DNA from: Ignavibacteria bacterium
GTDB lineage: Bacteria; Bacteroidota; Ignavibacteria; Tepidaquicellales; Tepidaquicellaceae
DNA length: 64,000 nucleotides
Direction: 5' to 3'
Assembly: GCA_019187405.1 (NCBI GenBank)
Contig: JABAQZ010000006.1
Coordinates: forward strand, 1-64,000
The notes beneath the pieces are model-generated. The model saw only the letters and a program-made list of their open reading frames with translations. It ran no database searches and was not told the origin of the DNA. The position numbers and the translations under genes were made by a program. Below, piece by piece: positions 47,174 through 54,448 of this stretch. How positions within the stretch are numbered: position 1 is the stretch's first letter; each line of letters begins with the position of its first letter.

Positions 47174-48038
47174 AAAATCAGAGCTGTCGGTGGTTATCGT
47201 AACCTGGAACAGCGGCAATGAAATCTGCGGTTGTTTAAATTCTGTCATAAGTTCTGCAGGTAGCAGAAACATCAAGATTATTGTAGTCGATAATAATTCA
47301 TCGGACAATACTATTGAATTAGTGGAAGACATTATCAGAAATAATCTGATCCCGATTAAATTAATCATTAACGATGAAAACAAGGGGTTTACTTATGCTT
47401 GCAATCAGGCAATGGATATATATTCAGCTGAAAATATTTTGTTATTAAATCCTGATGCAAGGATTCATAGAGATTCTTTGATAAAATTATCTGATAAGCT
47501 GAACTCCAATGATAAAATCGGCGCAATTGCGCCGAAGTTGTTGAATGATGACGGAAGCATTCAGAGATCATGCAGAAGATTCCCAAAATATTCGGACATG
47601 TTTTTTGAAATGACGCTTCTTTCAGCAATTTTCAGCAAGAGCCAAAGATTCAATAGATGGAAAATGGTTGATTTCAGTCATGATAAAGAATCGGAAGTGG
47701 AACAGCCGATGGGCGCTGCTTTGATGATTAAATCATCTGTTCTCGACAAAACGGGAAACTTTGACGAAGATTTTAAAATGTTTTTTAACGATGTGGATTT
47801 ATGCAAAAGGATAACAGAGAAAGGTTACAAAATATTATTTTTCCCGGAAGCAGTCTTTTATCATTCAAAAGGAGTGAGCATATATAAAGACAGGATACGA
47901 ATGATAAAGACATGGAATTCGGATTGTTTGAAATATTTTAGAAAGCATAATTACAATTTAATATTATTCAATCTACTTGCATTGTGTCTAAAAATAACGG
48001 GAATATTAAGAATCTTGTATTATAAAATTACAAAATGA
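47166..48038 (+). CDS. Family 2 glycosyltransferase
   Basis: 290 residues of the GT-A fold. Motifs are SVVIVTWNSGNEICG, VVDNNSSDNT, NKGFTYACNQAM, LLLNPDAR (sugar-nucleotide site) and EQPMGAALMIKSSVLDKTG with FFNDVDLCKR. It resembles rhamnosyltransferase-type enzymes of cell-surface polysaccharides. It overlaps both neighbours in a compact nadB-to-nitrilase run, but no polysaccharide cluster is present. Confidence 0.9.
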   Translation: MSEKSELSVVIVTWNSGNEICGCLNSVISSAGSRNIKIIVVDNNSSDNTIELVEDIIRNNLIPIKLIINDENKGFTYACNQAMDIYSAENILLLNPDARIHRDSLIKLSDKLNSNDKIGAIAPKLLNDDGSIQRSCRRFPKYSDMFFEMTLLSAIFSKSQRFNRWKMVDFSHDKESEVEQPMGAALMIKSSVLDKTGNFDEDFKMFFNDVDLCKRITEKGYKILFFPEAVFYHSKGVSIYKDRIRMIKTWNSDCLKYFRKHNYNLILFNLLALCLKITGILRILYYKITK

Positions 48039-48904
48039 AAGCAGCAATTGCACAGATACACTCAGTATTAGGTGATGTGGAAAAAAATATAAAGAAGCAT
48101 CTTGAATACTGCGATGAGGCAATTAAGAATAAAGCCGGTTTAATTGTGTTTCCGGAACTTTCACTAACCGGATATTCGTTAAAGGATTTGAATTTCATGA
48201 TTGCCGTAAATCCGAAAACAACCCGTCTGCTTGATGATTTAAAAAAGAAGAGTAAAAAGATTTCGATTATTTGCGGACTTGCAGAGGAGGGAGATGATTT
48301 TGCGATTTACAATTCAGGAATATTGATCGAACAAGGAGAGATAAAACATATACACAGAAAAATTTATCCTCCGACATACGGACTTTTTGAAGAGTTGAGA
48401 TATTTTTCAGCCGGAAAAATCTGCAGATCTTGCAAGACGAAAAATGGAAAATTGGGATTGCTTGTTTGTGAAGATATGTGGCATTTGTCTCTGCCATATT
48501 TAATGGCAATGGACGGCGCTAAGATAATTGCAGGGATAGCTGCTTCACCGACGAGACTTGCAGCCGGACATGATGAATTCAGGAATTATGAGATAAATTC
48601 GGAGCATCACAGAACATATTCGAGGCTGCTTTCAGTTTATTTTTTATTTTCAAATAGAGTTGGATTTGAAGACGGAATAAATTTCTGGGGAGGGAGTGAA
48701 ATCATTGATCCTTTTGGGAATGTGACGGCAAAAGCAAAACTGTTTGAAGAAGACATGATATACGGAGAAATAAATTTTGAAGAAGTAAAAAGAGCAAGAC
48801 ATCAGGCAAGGCATTTTCTGGATGAAAATGCTGATGTTACGATTCAGAATCTTATAAAAATATCCGATTTCAGGAGTCCGCAAAAAAACGATGAAGATAA
48901 ATAA
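48035..48904 (+). CDS. Nitrilase superfamily carbon-nitrogen hydrolase
   Basis: 289 residues. The catalytic triad is visible: Glu41 in FPELSLTGYS, Lys109 in HRKIYPPTYG and Cys145 in LLVCEDMWH. The fold cuts amides or nitriles of small molecules; the AIAQIHSVLGDVEKNI start is like NAD synthetase-type glutaminase domains, but there is no synthetase domain. It overlaps the glycosyltransferase gene by four bases. Confidence 0.9.
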   Translation: MKAAIAQIHSVLGDVEKNIKKHLEYCDEAIKNKAGLIVFPELSLTGYSLKDLNFMIAVNPKTTRLLDDLKKKSKKISIICGLAEEGDDFAIYNSGILIEQGEIKHIHRKIYPPTYGLFEELRYFSAGKICRSCKTKNGKLGLLVCEDMWHLSLPYLMAMDGAKIIAGIAASPTRLAAGHDEFRNYEINSEHHRTYSRLLSVYFLFSNRVGFEDGINFWGGSEIIDPFGNVTAKAKLFEEDMIYGEINFEEVKRARHQARHFLDENADVTIQNLIKISDFRSPQKNDEDK

Positions 48905-48986
48905 GCTGTATTAGTTTATGTTAAAATTAACGCATATCCGTCAGTATAGACAAAAAAATCACATTTAATAATAAGCGTGAATTAAG

Positions 48987-48994
48987 TATTTTTG
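48987..48994 (+). promoter_or_regulatory. Candidate -7 box for hrcA operon
   Basis: TATTTTTG, 19 bases before the hrcA ATG, matches TAnnTTTG. No clear -33 TTG at the usual distance is seen. Confidence 0.4.
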
Positions 48995-48998
48995 CAAA

Positions 48999-49013
48999 GT
49001 TAAAAAGTTTAAC
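48999..49013 (+). promoter_or_regulatory. Inverted repeat abutting the hrcA start
   Basis: GTTAAA-AAG-TTTAAC: 6-bp perfect arms around three bases, ending at the base before the hrcA ATG. It covers the start of the transcript and the ribosome-binding zone. It could be an operator or a translation control site. It is not the standard CIRCE element. Confidence 0.35.
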
Positions 49014-50054
49014 ATGAGCGAAGTATTATCTGAAAGAGAAAAAGAAATTTTAAAATATATAGTAGATAATTTTATAAAAAGCGCCGCTCCGGTAGGATCG
49101 AGAAGTGTATCAAAACAATCCGATCTTAATCTTTCTCCGGCTACAATACGAAATGTAATGAGTGATCTTGAAGAAATGGAATTGATAAACACTCCGCATA
49201 CATCGGCAGGGAGAGTTCCCACTGACAAGGGTTATAGATACTACGTTGATTTGCTTATGGAAAAGGAAAAGCTTTCGACTGAGCTCGAGACTGAGCTCAG
49301 AATCGGATTCGAGGAAAAGCATCTGAACCTTATCGACAATTTAGAATTGTTCAATGAAACATCAAGAATACTCGGTAAGCTGTCGCATTTGATTTCGGTG
49401 ATTACTCAGCCACAGATTTCCGGGTGTGTTTTTGACAAAATAGAATTTGTAGAACTTTCTTCCTCAAAAATTCTTGTAGTTCTCACAATTAAATCCGGAA
49501 TTGTCAAGACTGTTATCATGGAAATAAAATCTGAAATATCCAGAAAAATGCTTGACAGTCTTTCGGTATTTTTAAATGAAAAGCTTCATGGTTTGACTTT
49601 GAATAAAATAAGAGAAACTGCACTTAACAGAGTAACCGAATACAAATACAAAGATTCAGAGCTTATTAGACTTTTCATCAACTCTATCGACAAAATATAC
49701 AACGAGGATGAAAAAGGAAGCAGAATATACATTGGCGGAACAGGAGAGATTATCATGCAGCCTGAATTCGGTAATCCAAAGAATTTTAAAGACATAATAT
49801 CTCTTGCTGAAGATAAAGATCTTGTGATACATATTTTTAAGAATTCCAATATTCCCGAAAATGAAGTTTTCATATCAATCGGCAATGAGAACAAAGAAGA
49901 AAAGCTGAAAAACTACAGCATTGTTTCCACTACATACAAGATCGGCGACATTACTGGAAACATAGGAGTAATCGGACCAAAGAGAATGAATTATTCGAGA
50001 ATGATATCTCTACTTCAATACACCTCCGGTTTACTTAAAGAAATAGCCGGATAG
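49014..50054 (+). CDS. hrcA: Heat-inducible transcription repressor HrcA
   Basis: 346 residues. The N-terminal winged helix has LSEREKEILKYIVDNFI, PVGSRSVSKQSDLNLSPATI and NVMSDLEEMELINTPHTSAG, all characteristic of HrcA. GYRYYVDLLM follows. The GAF-like C-terminal domain includes IGGTGEIIMQPEFGN and IGVIGPKRMNYSRM. HrcA normally represses groE and dnaK operons at a CIRCE site. It heads an hrcA-grpE-dnaJ unit with 23-bp and 12-bp gaps. Confidence 0.95.
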   Translation: MSEVLSEREKEILKYIVDNFIKSAAPVGSRSVSKQSDLNLSPATIRNVMSDLEEMELINTPHTSAGRVPTDKGYRYYVDLLMEKEKLSTELETELRIGFEEKHLNLIDNLELFNETSRILGKLSHLISVITQPQISGCVFDKIEFVELSSSKILVVLTIKSGIVKTVIMEIKSEISRKMLDSLSVFLNEKLHGLTLNKIRETALNRVTEYKYKDSELIRLFINSIDKIYNEDEKGSRIYIGGTGEIIMQPEFGNPKNFKDIISLAEDKDLVIHIFKNSNIPENEVFISIGNENKEEKLKNYSIVSTTYKIGDITGNIGVIGPKRMNYSRMISLLQYTSGLLKEIAG

Positions 50055-50077
50055 AAATTTTAAAATAAAAAAAATAA

Positions 50078-50656
50078 ATGAGCAGTAAAAAACATAACAT
50101 AAACATAAAAGACGCAAAGCAAAAAAATCCTGACGAAGGAATTATAGAAAACGGAAAAGAAATTACTCCGGAAAATGATGAATCGGTTAAGGAAATAAAT
50201 TCACCGGAAACCGAAGCGGCAAAACTCAAAGAAATGTTGCTGCGAAAAGCTGCAGAGTTTGAAAATTACAAGAAGAGAACTGAGAATGAGATTTCCAATT
50301 ATATTAAATATGCTTCGGAAAATATTATTAAAGAGCTGATTCCGGTATTTGATGATTTGGGAAGGTCGGTGGAATCTGTGGACAAGGGAGAGACAAAAGA
50401 TTTTGAAACTCTGAAAAAGGGTCTTCATCATATATATGATAAATTTAAAAAAGTACTTGAAAAAGAAGGGTTAAAGGAAATCAATTCCGGAGGAAAGGAA
50501 TTTGATGTTGAAGTTAATTCAGCGTTAATGCAAATACCAAGAGATGACGTAAAGCCGAATACAGTTATCGAGGTTGTGGAAAAAGGTTATAAGCTGAAAG
50601 ATAAAGTAATCAAGCATGAGAAAGTGCTTGTTTCATCCGAACCCGAAAAAAATTAA
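50078..50656 (+). CDS. grpE: GrpE nucleotide exchange factor
   Basis: 192 residues. A charged N-terminal lead of about 45 residues precedes the long coiled coil (AAEFENYKKRTENEISNYIK) and the C-terminal beta domain (EVNSALMQIPRDDVKPNTVIEVVEKGYKLKDKVIKHEKVLVS-type, with KVLV end). GrpE releases ADP from DnaK. It lies between hrcA and dnaJ. Confidence 0.95.
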   Translation: MSSKKHNINIKDAKQKNPDEGIIENGKEITPENDESVKEINSPETEAAKLKEMLLRKAAEFENYKKRTENEISNYIKYASENIIKELIPVFDDLGRSVESVDKGETKDFETLKKGLHHIYDKFKKVLEKEGLKEINSGGKEFDVEVNSALMQIPRDDVKPNTVIEVVEKGYKLKDKVIKHEKVLVSSEPEKN

Positions 50657-50668
50657 TAAGAAAAATTA

Positions 50669-51838
50669 ATGACTAAAAGAGATTATTACGAAATATTGTC
50701 GGTGAGTAAAAGTTCATCTCCGGATGAGATCAAGACATCATACAGAAAACTTGCATTGAAATATCATCCTGATAAAAATCCTGGTAATAAGGAAGCAGAG
50801 GAAAAATTCAAAGAGCTTGCTGAAGCTTACGAAGTATTATCAGACCCGGTTAAAAAACAGAGATATGATCAGTTCGGGCATCAGGGAGTCAACAATTCCG
50901 GATTTCAAGGTTTTGACAACATCAATGATATTTTTTCACACTTCGGCGACATATTCGGAGGATTTGGAGGGAGCGGAAGAGGAAGTATTTTTGAAGATTT
51001 TTTTGGAGGATCGGGAAGCAGATCCTCGCATGAAAATCTTAACCGCGGCAATGATTTGAAAATTTCCATAAAACTTACTCTTGAAGAAATCGCCGAGGGT
51101 GTTGACAAAACAATAAAAGTAAAAAGGTATAAATCATGCACTGAATGTTCCGGTACCGGAGCAAAGTCACAGAGCGGTTATGAAAAGTGCAGGCAATGCG
51201 AAGGCACAGGCGAGATCAGGCAGGTTTCGAGATCAATGTTTGGTCAATTTATAAATGTTACGATGTGCAGAACCTGCAACGGCGAAGGCAGAATCATAAA
51301 AGAAAGATGTGATGAATGCAACGGTGAAGGCAGAGTGAAATCAGAAACAACAATAAAAGTGAAAGTACCCTCCGGTGTTCAGGAAGGTAATTACATTCCA
51401 CTGAGAGGACAGGGAAATTCGGGTATCCGCGGAGGAAGCAACGGCGATCTGCTTGTATTTATTGAAGAAGAAAAACATAAAGATTTCATCAGGGACGAGG
51501 ATGATGTTTATTACGAACTTGAAATCAGCATAGCAGATGCAATAATGGGAGCGGAAGTTATCGTTCCTACTTTAAACGGTAAAGCAAAGCTGACTGTCGA
51601 ACCCGGAACCGAATCAGGCAGACTCTTGCGTATGAAAGAAAAGGGAATAAAACATTTGAACGGATACGGAAGAGGAGATCAGATAGTAAGAATTAACGTT
51701 CACATTCCGAAAAAAATAAATGCAAAAGAGAGAGAATTACTGAAAGAACTTTCCAAATCGGAAAATTTTAAACCAAAACATAGCGTTTCAAAAAAAGATA
51801 AAAGTGATAAGGGAATTTTTAAGAAAGTATTTAATTGA
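50669..51838 (+). CDS. dnaJ: Chaperone DnaJ
   Basis: 389 residues. The J domain (5-70) has YHPDKNPG with the HPD motif. A Gly/Phe-rich stretch (85-135) follows. The four CxxCxGxG zinc repeats are [24 protein letters not shown] and CDECNGEG (about 157-223). C-terminal beta domains finish the protein. It stimulates DnaK; dnaK itself is not in this window. The transcript probably ends at the terminator at 51899-51925. Confidence 0.97.
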   Translation: MTKRDYYEILSVSKSSSPDEIKTSYRKLALKYHPDKNPGNKEAEEKFKELAEAYEVLSDPVKKQRYDQFGHQGVNNSGFQGFDNINDIFSHFGDIFGGFGGSGRGSIFEDFFGGSGSRSSHENLNRGNDLKISIKLTLEEIAEGVDKTIKVKRYKSCTECSGTGAKSQSGYEKCRQCEGTGEIRQVSRSMFGQFINVTMCRTCNGEGRIIKERCDECNGEGRVKSETTIKVKVPSGVQEGNYIPLRGQGNSGIRGGSNGDLLVFIEEEKHKDFIRDEDDVYYELEISIADAIMGAEVIVPTLNGKAKLTVEPGTESGRLLRMKEKGIKHLNGYGRGDQIVRINVHIPKKINAKERELLKELSKSENFKPKHSVSKKDKSDKGIFKKVFN

Positions 51839-51898
51839 GCCTAATTCATAAGCGACACTAAAGGTCTTCTCTTACATTGTTGACTTTAAATTTCGATG

Positions 51899-51925
51899 GG
51901 GCAGTCATTGTGGCTGCCCTTTTTT
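51899..51925 (+). terminator. Intrinsic terminator after dnaJ
   Basis: GGGCAG (51899-51904), nine-base loop, CTGCCC (51914-51919) and six T (51920-51925). It lies about 60 bases after dnaJ and immediately before the repeat cluster. Confidence 0.88.
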
Positions 51926-51927
51926 AT

Positions 51928-52260
51928 TGTCTGAATCACGGATTAACGGATTACACTAATTACTCCTATTTGTCTGAATCACGGATTAAACGGATTACAC
52001 GGATTAACGGATTACACGGATTGCACTGATTGCACTGAATTGTCTGAATCACGGATTAAACGGATTAACGGATTACACGGATTGCACTGATTGCACTGAA
52101 TTGTCTGAATCACGGAAAGCACTGATTAAAGGATTTCACGGATTTTTTTTTCTTGCATATCTCGCTTTTGTCCTTCGTTACGTCTCTCCAGATCCCTAAC
52201 GACAAAAATCACTATTCTGAAAGATGTCTGAATCACGGATTAAACAGATTACACGGATTT
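51928..52260. repeat. Cluster of degenerate direct repeats (TGTCTGAATCACGGA family)
   Basis: TGTCTGAATCACGGA occurs five times, at 51928, 51971, 52041, 52102 and 52225, each followed by variable runs of GGATTAAAC, GGATTACAC and TTGCACTGA units. Spacings are 43, 70, 61 and 123 bases, so this is not a CRISPR array. A different, more GC-rich insert (about 52150-52220) separates the last copy. No frame is coding. Similar CGGATTACACGGATT runs occur between genes in unrelated bacteria and are of unknown origin. Confidence 0.85.
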
Positions 52261-52383
52261 TCCAACGGTTTTTAATATTGAAAGGTTGGCACTTTTGGCT
52301 GTCCTTGTCAACTAATCTACTTATTATAAAAATAATATTTTCCATTTATGACAAAAATCATACAATAGTATAAAGGATTTTCG

Positions 52384-52400
52384 TAATTTTGAATAGGAGG
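52384..52400 (+). promoter_or_regulatory. -7 box and Shine-Dalgarno of the hydrogenase operon
   Basis: TAATTTTG (52384-52391) matches TAnnTTTG, and AGGAGG (52395-52400) follows at once. The box is so close to the gene that the leader would be only a few bases long, so the two may not act together. The ribosome site favours ATG at 52406 over 52403. Confidence 0.4.
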
Positions 52401-52405
52401 AAATG

Positions 52406-52789
52406 ATGAAAAAGAAAATTTTAATAATTGATGATGACTCGGATATAATCGAAGCTTTAAAGTTATTTCTGGAAGCAAAGGGATATGAAGTTAAAGGTGA
52501 AACCAAACCTTCCAAAGCAATTGAATTATTCAATTCATTTAAACCCGATCTGGCAATACTCGATGTAATGATGGACGAACCGGATGAGGGTTTTTTTATT
52601 GCTCAAAAAATAAAAAAGATAAATCCTTCATGTCCGCTAATTATTTATTCATCCATATCCAAAGCTCTCGGTTATGATTTCGCCAAAAGCGAAGTGATCG
52701 TGGCTGAAGATTTTGTTGATAAGCCGGCAGACCCTAATGTCTTGCTAGATCTGCTTAATAAATATCTGGGAGGCAGCAATTATGACTGA
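52406..52789 (+). CDS. Stand-alone response regulator receiver protein
   Basis: 127 residues from the ATG at 52406 (another ATG is at 52403). It is a complete receiver domain: acidic cluster IDDDSD, phospho-acceptor Asp53 in AILDVMM, Ser in IIYSSIS and Lys in FVDKPADP. There is no DNA-binding or enzyme output domain, so it works through a protein partner, as CheY-like proteins do. It overlaps the NuoE-like gene by eight bases and is the first gene of the operon that ends with a histidine kinase. Confidence 0.92.
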   Translation: MKKKILIIDDDSDIIEALKLFLEAKGYEVKGETKPSKAIELFNSFKPDLAILDVMMDEPDEGFFIAQKIKKINPSCPLIIYSSISKALGYDFAKSEVIVAEDFVDKPADPNVLLDLLNKYLGGSNYD

Positions 52790-53255
52790 TAAAGATAAAA
52801 AAATCAAAACAGAATTCATCGCAAGCCTTGTTCGTTTATACGGAAAGGACAGGTCATCTCTTCTGCCTGTATTGCAGGAATTTCAGAAAAAGTTCAGATA
52901 CATAGACGAATATTCTCAGCAGGAAATCGCGGATGCGTTAAGTATTCATCCCGTTGAAGTCAACAGTATAATTTCGTTTTATGCTTTTCTTTATGACAAG
53001 CCTCGCGGAAAACATACTATTAGAATTTGCAAGAATATTGTATGTAAATTTCACGGAAATAAAGAACTGTCTAAATTTATGGAAAAGAAAGTGAGTGAGT
53101 TTAATAAGGATAAATCCGAAGAAAGTAAAATAACAATTGAATATGTAAACTGCATTGGACTTTGCGACAGGAGTCCGTCAATGTTAGTTGATGAAAAAGT
53201 TTATGAAAAAATCAATCCGCATAATGCAGAAGCAATACTGGAGGAATTATCATGA
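52782..53255 (+). CDS. NuoE/HndA-like [2Fe-2S] subunit
   Basis: 157 residues. The N-terminal helical part (LPVLQEFQKKFRYIDEYSQQ) and the thioredoxin-like [2Fe-2S] domain with cysteines in CKNIVC and CIGLC match NuoE and hydrogenase HydC/HndA subunits. It passes electrons between the flavin subunit and the hydrogenase. The gene overlaps the receiver gene and the NuoF-like gene (four bases). Confidence 0.93.
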   Translation: MTDKDKKIKTEFIASLVRLYGKDRSSLLPVLQEFQKKFRYIDEYSQQEIADALSIHPVEVNSIISFYAFLYDKPRGKHTIRICKNIVCKFHGNKELSKFMEKKVSEFNKDKSEESKITIEYVNCIGLCDRSPSMLVDEKVYEKINPHNAEAILEELS

Positions 53256-54442
53256 TGACATTTGAAAAAATTAAACGAACCGGTCCTGTACTTTTTTCAG
53301 AATATGAAAATGGAAGCGCATTGAAAAAAGCAATTTCGATCGGAAGAAATGAAATACTTGCAGAGCTTAAAGAATCAGGTCTCAAAGGCAGAGGCGGCGC
53401 GGGATTTCCGACATCGACAAAGTGGATGCTTACTGCAGCAGCAAAAGCTGATAGAAAATTCGTTATTTGTAATGCAGATGAGGGAGAGCCCGGCACATTT
53501 AAAGACAGAGTTTTACTGACGGAATATCCGGAACTTGTACTCGAAGGCATGATAATTGCCGGTTATGTTATTGGAGCAAAGGAAGGTATTATCTATTTGA
53601 GATCTGAATATTCGTACATGCTGGAATTCCTGGAAAGTAAAATCGAATACATGAGAAAGTACGGATTTTTCGGGAAAAACATTTTGGGCGAGCAGGGTTT
53701 CGATTTTGAAATAAAGATTAGACTCGGCTCGGGCGCTTATGAATGCGGAGAAGAAACCGCGCTTATTGAATCTCTCGAAGGATACCGCGGCGAGCCAAGA
53801 AACAGACCGCCGTTTCCAGTAAATACAGGATATTTGGGATACCCGACAGTTGTAAATAATGTTGAGACGCTTGCTTCAGTTCCGCATATCATTACCAAAG
53901 GAGGTGAATGGTATAAAAAATTCGGAACGGACAAATCAACCGGCTCAAAGCTTTTCTCAGTATCGGGAGACTGCAAATATCCGGGAGTTTACGAACTTCA
54001 ATGGGGAATAACCCTGCGAGAACTTTTAAAAATAGTCGGAGCTGAAAATACAAAAGCAGTTCAAGTAGGAGGAGCTTCCGGAGTTTGTCTAAACGAATCG
54101 CAGTTTGACAAAAAAATAAGTTACGAAGAGACTGCCACAGGCGGTTCAATCATGATTTTTGACAAAAGCAGAAGTATGCTTGAAGTATTGAAAAACTTTA
54201 TGGAGTTTTTTGTGGAAGAATCATGCGGACAATGCACGCCTTGCAGGATAGGTAACGTTAAATTGCTCGAAGGCGTGAACATGATAGAAAAAAATGACTA
54301 CACTCTGGAATATATAGATAAATTAAAAGAACTCGGCGAGACAATGAAGATTGCATCAAAATGCGGACTTGGACAGACAAGTCCAAATCCTTTTATATCA
54401 ATACTTGATAATTTCAAAGACGAAATATTCAGTAAAAACTAA
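53252..54442 (+). CDS. NuoF-like FMN/NADH-binding subunit (short form)
   Basis: 396 residues. GRGGAGFPTSTKW binds NADH, NADEGEPGTFKDR and GAYECGEETALIESLEG belong to the FMN site, and CGQCTPCRIG plus a later KCGLGQ bind a [4Fe-4S] cluster. A GGAGG ribosome site lies at 53240-53245. Bifurcating HydB subunits usually have an N-terminal thioredoxin-like [2Fe-2S] domain and a C-terminal ferredoxin domain (about 600 residues). Both are absent here, so this is a simple NuoF form. It is 6 bp before the hydrogenase. Confidence 0.94.
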   Translation: MMTFEKIKRTGPVLFSEYENGSALKKAISIGRNEILAELKESGLKGRGGAGFPTSTKWMLTAAAKADRKFVICNADEGEPGTFKDRVLLTEYPELVLEGMIIAGYVIGAKEGIIYLRSEYSYMLEFLESKIEYMRKYGFFGKNILGEQGFDFEIKIRLGSGAYECGEETALIESLEGYRGEPRNRPPFPVNTGYLGYPTVVNNVETLASVPHIITKGGEWYKKFGTDKSTGSKLFSVSGDCKYPGVYELQWGITLRELLKIVGAENTKAVQVGGASGVCLNESQFDKKISYEETATGGSIMIFDKSRSMLEVLKNFMEFFVEESCGQCTPCRIGNVKLLEGVNMIEKNDYTLEYIDKLKELGETMKIASKCGLGQTSPNPFISILDNFKDEIFSKN

Positions 54443-54448
54443 GCATCT

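Noticed and set aside
51928-52260. Possible CRISPR array
   Set aside because: Repeat spacing is irregular (43, 70, 61, 123), units are shuffled and spacers resemble the repeat itself. No cas genes.
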